Shown here: piece after piece, positions 23,061 through 34,296 of the stretch | Numbering within the stretch: position 1 is the first letter of the stretch | Layout: every line of letters starts with the position of its first letter | Origin: Lithobates sylvaticus | Taxonomy: Eukaryota; Chordata; Amphibia; Anura; Ranidae | Length of the DNA: 64,000 bases | Assembly (NCBI GenBank): GCA_028564925.1 | Contig: CM053031.1 | Span: forward strand, 92,558,273 to 92,622,272 | Direction: 5' to 3' | Position numbers and translations under genes: made by a program | The notes under the pieces: model-generated | What the model was told of the DNA's origin: nothing | Seen by the model: the letters and a program-made list of their open reading frames with translations, nothing else | Database searches by the model: none

Positions 23061-23235
23061 GGAAGTCACTCCGGCCCTGGATGGCGGCGAAGAAGATCGA
23101 AGATAAGGACCGCCTCGGGGGCTTCGTTTTCAGGTAAGTCTTTCATAATGAGCATGCATACTAGCTCATTATGCCTTCGCCCTGCAGGGTGTCTTTTTTT
23201 TTTTTTTTTTTAAAGAGGCTTTACTTCCTCTTTAA
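22203..23235. mobile_element. TTAA-flanked element (AGTGGAAGTAAACCC type), complete copy in unit 3
   Basis: TTAA 22203-22206, left end AGTGGAAGTAAACCCTTCC, right end AGGCTTTACTTCCTCT, TTAA 23232-23235. Excluding the nested element at 22260-22825, this is the only full-length copy; its counterparts in units 1 and 2 are truncated at the tandem junction. Non-coding. Confidence 0.75.
22256..22829. mobile_element. Nested TTAA element (AGCGGTTCTGCACTC type), present only in unit 3
   Basis: Left end AGCGGTTCTGCACTC, right end GAGTGTAGAACCGCT, 566 bp (22260-22825), with TTAA on both sides (22256-22259 and 22826-22829). Units 1 and 2 carry the empty site TAGATTAAGGCTTACC, which proves both the insertion and the single-TTAA pre-insertion target. 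It contains the repeated string GAAATCTCGCGAGATTTCGG in a palindromic block (about 22510-22600). Non-coding. Confidence 0.9.
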
Positions 23236-23713
23236 ATTATTATATAGCAAGGTAAGCTTATATATTGAAAGAATGGTACTTGTAGCAACATCTACTCTTT
23301 TAGATTGTCGCTACAAGTCTTTACTTTGGATGGCCATCCAGAGGCACCATTAAAGTGGTAGTAAATTGTCTTCTGTAAAAACCCGCTGACAGGCAGGGTT
23401 TTTATAACAGAAGAGACCTCTAGGGTCTTATGAGTTTGAGCTCTTTACATCTTTGGCAATATCTTCTTGTCTGCCATCACAGTTAAAAAGAAGTGTAGAG
23501 GATTGCTGAAATTGGGAGAGCTATTCTTGATGGTGTGGAGACACGATTTTATATGGGCTCACTAGAACATGGACTAATTTAAATAGTGCATGATGGTTTG
23601 TTATATGTGAAACACTTCACTTTTAATTTGCACTTTTGGTTCATACTGTAGCTACTCATAAGTATGTAAACGGGCAGTTACATTATTTAGTCTTTGTTTT
23701 ATTCTTATATTAT
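23236..23713. other. Unassigned DNA with one TTAA-type element end
   Basis: TTAA at 23350-23353 followed by AGTGGTAGTAAATTGTC is a left end of the same type as 22207, but I could not find its right end. The rest has no recognisable feature. Confidence 0.35.
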
Positions 23714-24556
23714 TTAACCACTTCCCTACCCGCGTATAGTCATATGACGCCCACAAGGTGGATCTCCCATCCTGGGTGGGCGTCATATGACGTCCTCCCA
23801 TTCCCGGCCGCCTGGGGGGGCGATGTCCGCCGGGCACCCGCGATTGCCCGTTATAACAACGGGACCGCGCGGGACCGTGGAGCTGTGTGTGTAAACGTGG
23901 AGAGGAGACCGATCATGTGATCCCAGTACGGAGGAACACATGATCGGTCTCCTCTCCTTGAGTCCCCTCCCCCCACAGTTAGAATCACTCCTATAGCGAA
24001 CACATTAACCCCTGCAGCGCCCCCTAGTGTTAACCCCTTCCCTGCCAGTCACATTTACACAGTAATCAATGCAATTTTATAGCAACGATCGCTGTGTAAA
24101 TGTGAATGGTTCCAAAAATGTGTCAAAAGTGTCCGAAGTGTCCGCCGCAATGTCGCAGTCACGAAAAAAAAATCGCAGATCGCCGCCATTACTAGTAAAA
24201 ATTTTTACTAGTTACCAAAAATTTGTAGAAGAATACGTATTGGCCTAAACTGAGTAAAAAAATAGTTTTTTTAAAAAAAAAATGGGATATTTATTATAGC
24301 AAAAAGTTAAAAAATATTGTGTTTTTTTTTCAAAATTTTTGCTCTTCTTTTGTTTATAGCTCAAAAAATAAAAACCGCAGGGGCGATCAAATACCACCAA
24401 AAGAAAGCTCTATTTATGGGAAAAAAAGGACGTCAATTTTGTTTGGGTGTAACGTCGCACGACCGCGCAATTGTTAGTTAAAGCGACGCAGTGCCGAATC
24501 GCAAAAAGTGCTCTGGTAAGGAAGGGTGTAAAATGGCCCGGTGCTGAAGTGGTTAA
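23714..24556. mobile_element. TTAA-flanked element (CCACTTC type), copy 1
   Basis: TTAA 23714-23717, left end CCACTTCCCTACCCG, right end CCGGTGCTGAAGTGG, TTAA 24553-24556. The body (835 bp) includes CACATTAACCCCTGCAGCGC, TGTCAAAAGTGTCCGAAGTG and ATCGCCGCCATTACTAGT. It matches in inverted orientation the copy at 35853-36578. Non-coding. Confidence 0.8.
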
Positions 24557-24863
24557 AGAAGGTTTCTTTTGCAAATTTTGAAGATTGCACAGAGTGTGTA
24601 CCACCCTGTGAGGGGCACTTATTGGAGGTTTTTTCGATTCACTATATTTATTTATTTTCTGACTATATAGACCATCACTAGTTGTTTGGAGGTTTTTTCA
24701 AACTCACTATATCTATTTGAGCATACCTATAGTGCACTATCACTTGCTTGCAAGCACCTTACCTTTTTATTATATTTTGTAATGAGAGCTGAAATGGTTA
24801 AATAGATATCTTTGTTATGGCTGAATTTAAGTTTCCAAATCATGATTTGCTGTAACGGGACAG

Positions 24864-25106
24864 TGGGGGTTATTTACTAAAGGAAAATCCACTTTGCACT
24901 GCAAGTGCACTTGGAAGTAAAGTCGCTATAGATCTGAGAGGGACATGAAAGGAAAATAAGAAACAGCATTTTAGCTTGCACATGATTGGATGATAAAATC
25001 AGCAGAGCTTCCACTCATTTCAGATCTACCCCTTAGGTTTAGAGCGACTGCACTTCCAAGTGCACTTTCAGTGCAAAGTGGATTTGCCTTTCGTAAACAA
25101 CCCCCA
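24864..25106. mobile_element. Short element with long inverted ends (GGGGGTTATTTACTAAAGG type)
   Basis: The left arm GGGGGTTATTTACTAAAGG continues into CCACTTTGCACTGCAAGTGC. The right arm carries the inverse (GTGCACTTTCAGTGCAAAGT, then CGTAAACAACCCCC). The inverted arms are about 60 bp. Non-coding MITE-like element. Confidence 0.75.
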
Positions 25107-26073
25107 TTGTGTTTTTATTTGTCTCCGGGTAGCAGTGGTTCACTTTATAATACATAAGTTTAAAAAACACATTCCAACTGCGGATGATTTATTTAATCAA
25201 AATCGAAATGACATTCTTTTACCATTTCACTTGCATTTTCTTACATATTCCCTGGTTATTACTGTCCACATTCCAGTTGGAAACAACTAAGTTCAATGAG
25301 TTAGCTGAACCCTTTTTTTAGCCTCTTTGACAGGGGAAAAAAAAATGCAAAATTCCTGCACTTTTTATTGAGTGGTTGCCATAGTAACACGAAGAAAACA
25401 ATGTATAGCGAAAACTTTGCTTCCTGCCTTATTTTTTTAATGAGCTGATCTTGGAAGAAACACCAGTTTTCCGCTTGTTGCTAGTTTAACCCCTTGTGGG
25501 GTGAAGTAACCCAACCCTTTCTCACACACATTTTCTGTTGCAATATTTTTAATAAAGATTTTCACAGAACAAAAATAAAGATTGATTCTGAACAATACGT
25601 AACTTCCACAATTCGAATTATACACTGTATAAAAATAGAAAGTTAAACTATATAATTGCACGAGTACAATGCGAAGGACATATTACAGCAATCAGCATGG
25701 CAATAGGCAATGGCAATAGGCCATGCTCTCTGAGACAACTAGCCTCTTATATTTCCAGGTACATAACCATAATCTGTAATAATGATTAACCTCTATTAAC
25801 CTCTGTCTTATTTGTTAGCTCAAAAACAAACTGTATAACAGACTGTAAAACCCTGAGGTCTCAGTATGTCCTCCAAGTTATGGTCTCTCACCACACATTT
25901 TCATTATCTTTTTTTTTCTTCACATATACTTTCATGCTAGGTTTTTACTTTGCATTGGACTGGTTTCCACTTTTACATTTCCATTAGCATGCTGCTTCTG
26001 CAAGTAGAAGGTCATTATGCAGAGTAAATACTAATTTAAATGACTCCTTTAAATAATTTTAGTTGAGTAGAAC
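25107..26073. other. Unassigned non-coding DNA
   Basis: AT-rich; no recognisable ends or domains. A local duplication GCAATAGGC/GCAATAGGC lies near 25702-25721. Confidence 0.4.
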
Positions 26074-26548
26074 TTAAAGCAGAGTTCCACCCAAAAATGG
26101 AACTTCCGCTGTCCAGATTCCTCCCACCCTCCGGTGTCACATTTGGCACCTATCAAGGGGGGGGGGGGGGAGCAGATACCTGTCTAATACACTTCCCACT
26201 TCTGACGAAAAATCGCTGCAGTATCCGTGGCGATCTACGCCATGTCTGACCCCTCCTCCCTCCCCCTGCTGTCTTCTGGGAGACAGATAGGTCCCAGAAG
26301 AAAGCAGGGACCACTCAGAATGTGCATCGTGACTCACGCATGCTCAGTAGGGAACCAGGCTGTGAAGGCTTCACTTCCTGATTCCCTTACTAGCAATGCC
26401 GGTGCCTCCACCCAGAGCCGAGGGGTCGGCTTTGGATGAGGACATCATGGGCACCCTGGACAGGTTAGTGTCCTTATTTTAAAAGCTGCAGTATTTAAAG
26501 CTGCTGGTTTTGATTTATATTTATTTTTTAGGCGGAACTCCGCTTTAA
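26074..26548. mobile_element. TTAA-flanked short element (AGCAGAGTTCCACCC type)
   Basis: TTAA 26074-26077, left end AGCAGAGTTCCACCC, right end AGGCGGAACTCCGCT, TTAA 26545-26548. Same family as 15587-16088. It contains a G-run of about 13 (26157-26170). Non-coding. Confidence 0.75.
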
Positions 26549-26762
26549 CTATTGGGGAAGGCAGGTGAGTTTTTATTTCTCACTAGGGACATTTAGTGTC
26601 CTGACAACTTGATCAACAGAACCGGAAGTGAGGTAAAATTATCAATGAGGATATAGGCAGCAGTAAGGGGATTCTAGCCACCCTCTACTCTAAATTACGG
26701 CTTCATTGTGGTCTGTGTCCTTTTTGGAAATATCCCTCAAGTCCTAGTCTAGTGACGAAATG

Positions 26763-26872
26763 GAGGTTATTTACTAAAACTGGAGCACTCAGAATCTGGT
26801 GCAACTGTGCATGGTAGCCAACCAGCTTCTAATTTCAGCTTTTCCAGTTTTAGGAAATCAACCCCAGTGTGT
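26763..26872. mobile_element. Small inverted-repeat element (TTTACTAAAACTGG type)
   Basis: Left end GGTTATTTACTAAAACTGGA, right end CCAGTTTTAGGAAATCAACC. Non-coding, about 110 bp. Related ends are at 34297 and 31218. Confidence 0.6.
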
Positions 26873-27289
26873 TCCCCACAGCTGCAATCAGACTCGGACT
26901 GGCCATAGGGCAGACCAGGCATTTGCCTGGTGGGCTGAGGCTGCCCGCTCCATGGCCTGGACAGGGTTAACACAGGCCATGGCCATCGTCACCTACCGCT
27001 GGGCTATGTCCTACCACTGTGCCTGAGCCTCCATCCTGGGGTGAGTAAGCTCACCCTCTCTCCTTCCTCCCAGTGTGTAATACGAATTTAAGGGGTGCTC
27101 TGTGGACTCTGATGCAAGAGGGGTTCTTTGGTGACCAGAGACCCCCCTACATCAGAGTTCCCCTTTACACCAGAGTCCACAGCATTCACTCTTAAATCAG
27201 GGTTCCCAGAACACCACTTTACATGAGAACCCCCCCTTAAATAAGGATTCCCCTTTACATTAGTCCACAGAGCTCCCCCTTACAGTAAG

Positions 27290-27905
27290 TGGAAATTCTG
27301 CAGACTCTAAGGGGGCCTCTTTGTGGACTCTGATGTAAGGGGACCTCTGTGCGGATTCTGATGTAAGGGGGGTCTGTGCAGACTCTGATATAAGGGGGGG
27401 TCTGTGAAGACTCTGATGTAAGGGGGCTCTGATGTAAGGGGGGTCTGTGCAGACTCTGATGTAAGGGGACCTCTGTGCGGACTCTGATATAAGGGAACCA
27501 CTGTGCAGACTCTGATGTAAGGGGGCTCTGATGTAGGGGGGGGTCTGTGCAGACTCTGATGTAAGGGGGCTCTGATGTAAGGGGGGTCTGTGTGGACTCT
27601 GATGTAAGGGGGTCTGTGCAGACTCTGATGTAAGGGGGCTCTAAAGTAAGGCGGGGTCTGTGCAGACTCTGAAGTAAGGGGACCTCTGTGCGGACTCTGA
27701 TGTAAGGGAACCTATGTGCAGACTCTGATGTAAGGGGGGGTCTGTGCAGACTCTGATGTAAGGGGGCTCTGAAGTAAGGGGGTGTCTATGTGGACTCTGA
27801 TGTAAGGGGGCTCTGATGTAGGGGGTCTGTGCGAACTCTGATGTAGGGGGGTCTGTGCGGACTCTGATGTAGGGGGTCTGTGCGGACTCTGATGTAAGGG
27901 GCAGG
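27290..27905. repeat. 26-28 bp minisatellite
   Basis: Head-to-tail units such as GACTCTGATGTAAGGGG(G) followed by TCTGTGCA or ACCTCTGTGCG, over about 615 bp, roughly 22 units with a shorter GCTCTGATGTAAGGG subunit mixed in. The flanks at 27120-27290 contain diverged inverse-sense units (ACATCAGAGTTCCCC, ACACCAGAGTCCAC). ORFs through it are low-complexity and not genes. Confidence 0.9.
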
Positions 27906-27995
27906 AGGAGCTGGAGATCTGCACAGTGAGCAGAGAGTAAAAGGGGGCACTGTGATTACAGAGAAGAGGGGGAGCATGATTGCAGGGGCACAGTA

Positions 27996-28069
27996 ATATA
28001 AAGGGGACTGCACTGTAAAGTGGCACTGTTATCATTACAGTGCCACTTTACAATGCAGTCCCCATTATA
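27996..28069. repeat. Near-perfect hairpin
   Basis: Arm 27996-28029 (ATATAAAGGGGACTGCACTG onwards) and arm 28036-28069 are inverse complements with one or two mismatches and a 6-nt loop. Adjacent to the minisatellite and to a C-run (28098-28113). Confidence 0.85.
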
Positions 28070-28528
28070 TCACAGTGTCCCCTGCACATTACAGTGTCCC
28101 CCCCCCCCCCCCCGCATCCCTGGAAAAATTGGTTGCTCTGTTTAAAATGCTCGGGCCTATTTTTTGTCCCAGTCTGGGCCTAGCATTGCTAACTAATGTG
28201 CACTCTGGACGCAGATTTAGCCAGCATGGGCAAATACAGGTGTACATTCAAAGCTGGAATACAGGCAGACATATTATTGAGGTATTATTGAGGTTTTGTA
28301 TTTTTACTGTGTATTTTCTTAAATAAAGGTATAAGCCCCTGAAAATTGAGTTGGTTTCAGCCCTTTGCGCTATCCTGCACAGTAAGGATTCAACAGAACT
28401 GGGAGCCAACTATGTGTTCTGAGTGCAAATGTGCTACCAAGTAACATGATTATAGGAAAGAGAAACGTGAACAGAGAGATGACTTCATCTGTCTCCTGCT
28501 GTTCTTTTCCTGTCCAGTCAGTAAACTG

Positions 28529-28532
<4 letters not shown>

Positions 28533-28593
<61 letters not shown>
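28533..28593. repeat. (TA)n microsatellite
   Basis: About 30 TA dinucleotides immediately left of the hAT-like element that starts CAGGG at 28594. The same TA sequence continues on the right of that element (31060-31075). Confidence 0.95.
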
Positions 28594-28596
<3 letters not shown>

Positions 28597-28823
28597 GGCT
28601 CGAGTCCAGCGGGAACGCGTGGGAACGGCGTCCCTGCACCTTTTTCATAGCAGGAACGCCGTTCCCTCTCTTCTTTAGGACTAGAGCCGCCCGAGGCTCT
28701 AGATTTTAACAGGCAGAGTGGACCAAGTCCGGACCGCATCAATCATCTGTGCGGCCCCGCCGTGGTCACGCCATTAAAGCTTTTTTGTTATCAGCTGCCG
28801 CTGCCTGCTAGCTCTGTTTTCCT

Positions 28824-28993
28824 CACAGAGCTGACATCGGAAGAGCAGCACAGCGATGCACGGAAGGCAGGGGCTGGCCCAGTTAACTGATTGGTTGATA
28901 GAACCGCTCTGCAGTCTATCAACCAATCAGTTAACTGGGGCAGGTCCCGCCCTCTGTCCATCCCTTTGCTGCACTTCCGATGTCAGCTCTGTG
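28824..28993. repeat. Long hairpin (about 170 bp)
   Basis: CACAGAGCTGACATCGGAAG at 28824 pairs with CTTCCGATGTCAGCTCTGTG ending 28993. The inner arms CAGTTAACTGATTGGTTGAT and ATCAACCAATCAGTTAACTG also pair, around a centre near 28908. Mid-arm sequence differs slightly. Confidence 0.85.
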
Positions 28994-29257
28994 CCTCTGA
29001 TGTCATCTGTGTCCTGTGTAAGGTAAGACAGAGGGCACTGTAATGAAGGACGGAGGGGGAAAGAATCAGAAACTGAAAGGAATGAGGAGAGGTGATATAA
29101 AAGGGAGGCAGGACAGGAATGTGAAGGGGGGATCTACAAAGGGGGTGAGGACAGGAATGTGAAGGGGGTGAGGACAGGAATGTGAAGGGGGTGAGGACAG
29201 GAATGTGAAGAAGGGTGCTATAAAGAGGACAGGTTTAAATTTTAAAACTGGCTACTT

Positions 29258-30941
29258 GGTCATCTGTAGTATGTCGCATTTGCAGTCTGGTCATCTCATG
29301 TAGTATGTCGCATATGCAGTCTGGTCATCTGTAGTATGTCGCATTTGTAGTCTGATCATCTCCTGTAGTATGTCGCATTTGCAGTCTGGTCATCTGTAGT
29401 ATGTCGCATTTGTAGTCTGATCATCTCCTGTAGCATGTCGCATTTGCAGTCTGGTCATCTGTAGTATGTCGCATTTGCAGTCTGGTCATCTGTAGTATGT
29501 CGCATTTGCAGTCTGGTCATCTCCTGTAGTATGTCGCATTTGCAGTCTGGTCATCTGTAGTATGTCGCATTTGTAGTCTGATCATCTCCTGTAGCATGTC
29601 GCATTTGCAGTCTGGTCATCTGTAGTATGTCGCATTTGCAGTCTGGTCATCTGTAGTATGTCGCATATGCAGTCTGGTCATCTGTAGTATGTCGCATTTG
29701 CAGTCTGGTCATCTGTAGTATGTCGCATTTGCAGTCTGGTCATCTCCTGTAGTATGTCGCATTTGCAGTCTGGTCATCTGTAGTATGTCGCATTTGCAGT
29801 CTGGTCATCTGTAGTATGTCGCATTTGCAGTCTGGTCATCTCCTGTAGTATGTCGCATTTGCAGTCTGGTCATCTGTAGTATGTCGCATTTGCAGTCTGG
29901 TCATCTCCTGTAGTATGTCGCATTTGCAGTCTGGTCATCTGTAGTATGTCGCATTTGCAGTCTGGTCATCTCCTGTAGTATGTCGCATTTGCAGTCTGGT
30001 CATCTCCTGTAGTATGTCGCATTTGCAGTCTGGTCATCTCCTGTAGTATGTCGCATATGCAGTCTGGTCATCTGTAGTATGTCGCATTTGCAGTCTGGTC
30101 ATCTGTAGTATGTCGCATTTGCAGTCTGGTCATCTCCTGTAGTATGTCGCATTTGCAGTCTGGTCATCTGTAGTATGTCGCATTTGCAGTCTGGTCATCT
30201 GTAGTATGTCGCATTTGCAGTCTGGTCATCTCCTGTAGTATGTCGCATTTGCAGTCTGGTCATCTGTAGTATGTCGCATTTGCAGTCTGGTCATCTCCTG
30301 TAGTATGTCGCATTTGCAGTCTGGTCATCTGTAGTATGTCGCATTTGCAGTCTGGTCATCTCCTGTAGTATGTCGCATTTGCAGTCTGGTCATCTGTAGT
30401 ATGTCGCATTTGCAGTCTGGTCATCTCCTGTAGTATGTCGCATTTGCAGTCTGGTCATCTCCTGTAGTATGTCGCATTTGCAGTCTGGTCATCTCCTGTA
30501 GTATGTCGCATTTGCAGTCTGGTCATCTGTAGTATGTCGCATTTGCAGTCTGGTCATCTCCTGTAGTATGTCGCATTTGCAGTCTGGTCATCTGTAGTAT
30601 GTCGCATTTGTAGTCTGATCATCTCCTGTAGCATGTCGCATTTGCAGTCTGGTCATCTGTAGTATGTCGCATTTGCAGTCTGGTCATCTCCTGTAGTATG
30701 TCGCATTTGCAGTCTGGTCATCTTCTAGTATGTCGCATTTGCAGTCTGATCATCTCCTGTAGCATGTCGCATTTGCAGTCTGGTCATCTGTAGTATGTCG
30801 CATTTGCAGTCTGGTCATCTGTAGTATGTCGCATTTGCAGTCTGGTCATCTCCTGTAGTATGTCGCATTTGCAGTCTGGTCATCTGTAGTATGTCGCATT
30901 CGCAGTCTGATCATCTCCTGTAGTATGTCGCATTCGCAGTC
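29258..30941. repeat. 31/34-bp minisatellite, 52 units
   Basis: I count 52 occurrences of the core TATGTCGCAT or its CATGTCGCAT variant. Units come in two lengths: 31 bp (GGTCATCTGTAGTATGTCGC plus ATTTGCAGTCT) and 34 bp, with CTCCTG in place of CTG after GGTCAT. A third linked variant (TTGTAGTCTGATCATCTCC then AGCATG) recurs near 29346, 29413, 29573 and 30608, which shows higher-order blocks. Units are otherwise nearly identical, so the array is young. Confidence 0.95.
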
Positions 30942-31059
30942 ACTGTATTTTCTGTGAAATATATATGCATATGAGCGTATCATTTTTTTTTTTTTTTTGG
31001 TAGTGGAGTGGATCTTGGGTGGGAGTTCCCACACTTTTTTCCCCAGGACTTGACCCCTG

Positions 31060-31100
<41 letters not shown>

Positions 31101-31101
31101 A
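31060..31101. repeat. (TA)n(TG)n microsatellite
   Basis: TA repeats followed by about 13 TG dinucleotides directly to the right of the hAT-like element. Confidence 0.9.
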
Positions 31102-31103
31102 GA

Positions 31104-31218
31104 AGCTTACAGTGTGCAGCCAAACCAAAGTAAGCAATTTTAGTTCAGGAAAGCTAGAAGCCAATTGATTTCTATGCAGGGACTTTTGTGCACTTCCGTT
31201 TTAGTAAATCTTCCCCAA
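31104..31218. mobile_element. Degenerate copy of the TTTACTAAAACTGG-type element
   Basis: The right end TTTTAGTAAATCTTCCCCA and GAAGCCAATTGATTTCTATGC in the middle resemble the element at 34297-34681 in inverse orientation. The left end is missing or diverged. Confidence 0.45.
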
Positions 31219-32220
31219 TATCTAGAGAGCAGGAACAGGGCCAGTAGAAAGTAGTAAAAAATACAGTATCATGCTTTCTCCCTTTTTCCAAAATTTAAAA
31301 AAAGGTTAGAGATACACTTTAAATGTTAAAGAACCTATTAAATCACTAGAAACCAATGACCAAGGCATGATTTACAACTGGATCTCATGTTTGCCTAATG
31401 GAAGTAAAGAAATCACAGGTATTGCCTATAGCAGTCAGTTGCCATTTTCTTGGAATAGTAGAAAATAGGAGCTAAAAATTCAATGGACAGCAAATGCATT
31501 ACCTTCTGTTTATAATTTTGTTCCTGCAAGTGGTCTGCTACGATTTCTGTCAACGCAATCTAGCTAATAGATAAGCATGAATATTACCAACCCCCCAAAG
31601 TGACTATGCAGATGTCACATTTAATCATTATTTACTAGTGTAGAAATTGCTTATGCTTTGAGTTCCTTTTGTTTTTTCTTTCCTTAATCACACCCTGATA
31701 CTTTGATACTGAGATCAAAGGATCACATCTGCTTCACATCTCTTAAATGACCTATTTTGTACTGTTGTAAATCAACCTGTCCTTCCTCCCTTTATGCTTT
31801 GAAGTCTTGACCAGATCTAAACTCTCACTACATTTACTTATAACATCTACTATAGACTATTATACTTCTTATGGTATCCATAACTTAAGGTTTCCATAAC
31901 ATTAAAACCATCAGCAAGTCTAGACATTTTTTTAATTCATTTAAAGATAACTGTGCCTATGAGTACCTTCAAACTTGAGTAGGCTACAGAAAAAATTTAG
32001 TACTGTCTGAGATACTTTTTTTTATTTGCACTAACATCCAAATTTTCATGACATGTGAAGGACCTAACCCACAGTCACTTACGCCACCCATTAAACATAG
32101 AATCTAACCCCCTGCAAATCCCCCCACAAATGACGTGACAAGATTTTGGAGTAAATGGCCTGGACGGCCTTTTTATCAATAATTACCATAAAATTAAATA
32201 AATAATATTTTAAATAACTC
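31219..32220. other. Unassigned non-coding DNA
   Basis: No element ends, domains or repeats recognised. Confidence 0.4.
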
Positions 32221-32740
32221 TTAACCAACTTTTTATATACTTTTTGGGGTCGTCAAGGGTAACACCCACCACTGGTCACTGCAACACACTTCTTTTAACT
32301 TTAGGCCTCCAGTCGCAAGCGCCCAGACTCAGAGACGGTATTCAACCTTCGCAGTGACCTACCTTTTACCCCTTCCTGGGTAACCCCTCGTTAACCGGAA
32401 GGCACCTGATAACTCCATACCACAGATGGGTACCAACCATGTTATATATATATAACACCCATCTTCTCCTCCTCCAAAGACCCAATCACTGCCCTCCCAA
32501 CCAACTTTAATGTACTTTTTTTGGGGTCTCCAAGGGTAACACACACCACTGGTCACTGCAAAAAACTTCTTTTAACTTTAGGCCTCCAGTCTCAAGCCCC
32601 CGGACTCAGAGACAGTTCTCAACCTTCGGAGTGACCTGGCTTTAACCCCTTCCTGGTTAACCCTTCGTTAACTGGAAGGTACCAGATAACCCCATACCAC
32701 AGATGGGTACCAACCATGTTATATACATATAACACACTGC
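32221..32740. repeat. Two-copy tandem duplication, about 280 bp period
   Basis: Copy 1 (about 32221-32460) and copy 2 (about 32498-32740) share TTTTGGGGTC, ACCACTGGTCACTGCA, CTTCTTTTAACTTTAGGCCT, GACTCAGAGAC and CACAGATGGGTACCAACCAT in the same order, with clear divergence. The right flank 32741-32930 is C-rich with GTGACGTCAATCCCTTCC. Probably part of an old repeat; family not recognised. Confidence 0.75.
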
Positions 32741-34296
32741 ACTGGCTGTCCTAACAGCCCACATTATAATTAACATAACTTGGGAGGGTGGGTGGGAATC
32801 TTCTCCGCCGCTCACTAGTGACGTCAATCCCTTCCTTCCTCCTAGCTTACTGACCCGAGCGCCTCCCCAGCAACGGCCACTCCCCCTTTCTTAAAGGGGA
32901 CACCGTTTTCTTTCCCAAGCATGACTGTGCTGTCCACACCCGTCATGCCTTCCATACGCTATTCCTTTTCTCTACTTCTGCTCCGGGACTCTGGACAAGC
33001 TCTCAGGGTGTACTTCCTCAAGATCCAGGGATAGTACAGTTGTTTTTGTTGCAAGTGCACAAATACAGCTACAAACACCTCAAGTAGGACCCAGAAGATT
33101 GTTACAGATGGAAACGTCACCTGGGCTGATTGACTTTTCCGAAGAGGTAGCTTTATCTTCTTCCAATTTAAAGTTATCAATAAAGTTCTAAGCCTAAACA
33201 TGCATGCTTGGATGATAATAGTTAGCTTTGTAGTTTTGGATTGTGTGGGGAATGGTTAGATAAACCTGTCAGGCCTTTTTTTTTAAATCTTTTTCCCATT
33301 TGGAAAATTTCCCTTTACTTGTCCTGTAGAGACAGCGGGAAGTAAGTGGGTATCTGAAGAGCTTGTGGAATTTTGTCTGAAGGGCGTTGGCCCAAACTTG
33401 TCTTGCATACACACATGGCCACACAATTGTTGGCCAACAATTACCAACGTAGTGACATACCAAGTTGGTTTTCAGCTCTTTAGCACCACCCTTTGGGATC
33501 CTTCTGCTAATTTCATGTTATGGTGAGTGTTGATTCGCACTTTTCATTTCGCACTTTTCAATTTGTTTCTGAACGGCCGTTCGTCAACCAGACATGTTGT
33601 GGAATTGGAGGACATAACGTGTTATTTATTAGTGGCCTTGGCGTTATTGCTTTGACATTGTTTTTTTGGTTGAATAATGATTTGATTTGGTATATTTTCT
33701 ATATTTTTGGATGCATAGAATGCACTTTTTGGGTAAGTGCTATTGGCAGATAGCATGTCTAATTTTATTTGTTTTCCTTTTTTAATGCACAATAAAAAAA
33801 TTGTGGAGAATAATACTTGGCTATGTGTTTTACTTCAAATCACAGTTTAGGAGTAGGCAGTTACATTTAAAAAAATACAATGTAAAATTGACAAGGGACA
33901 CCAACATAGTTGTATCTTTGATCTTAAAAACTATGGGATAATGGTGTTGTGGTAACTTGCCCAAATAAAAATAAAAAAAGCATAATAATATTATTCTTGA
34001 TATCACTAGAAAGAAAATTTGTTTGCAATAACTCTATCAGTGTCACCAACAAAGCAGCTTCATTATTATCCCATTAAAGAAGAAGAGAATGTGCGCTGCA
34101 TTTCGAGATTTCATAATTTTCCACGTCACAAATTTTAATTGTCCATTAAGAACGCTAGTTTACAAGACTGACCGCTTCTGGCTCGTCCTTGCTTCCGAGC
34201 ATGCATGTTTGTACTTTCAAAGAAAGAATAAGGGAACTGCTGATGCTGACTACCTTCTAAAAGCGCTAATTGCATGGCTGCATTTCATTTTATTAC
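32741..34296. other. Unassigned, repeat-like non-coding DNA
   Basis: Contains ACAATTGTTGGCCAACAATT (a palindrome near 33422-33441) and tandem CGCACTTTTCA strings near 33537-33560. I recognise no family. No coding sequence. Confidence 0.35.

Larger units (their letters stand above)
28594..31059. mobile_element. hAT-like inverted-repeat element containing a minisatellite
   Basis: Left end CAGGGCTCGAGTCC, and the right end read inverted CAGGGGTCAAGTCC: matching terminal repeats that begin CAGGG, as in many hAT elements. Both sides are TA-repeat, so an 8-bp duplication (TATATATA) is possible but cannot be proved. There is no transposase. The left 650 bp hold a 170-bp hairpin and short (GGGGTGAGGACAGGAATGTG)n repeats (29130-29210). 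The rest is a minisatellite. Confidence 0.6.

Noticed and set aside
26880-27060. GACTGGCCATAGGGCAGACC-containing segment as a gene
   Set aside because: Looks like part of a dispersed repeat next to the minisatellite; I could not define its ends or any coding sequence.
28370-28709. ORFs with (Tyr-Ile)n runs
   Set aside because: Translation of the (TA)n microsatellite.
29258-30941. CRISPR-like regular repeats
   Set aside because: Units are contiguous with no unique spacers and vary by 3 bp in length; this is a eukaryotic minisatellite.
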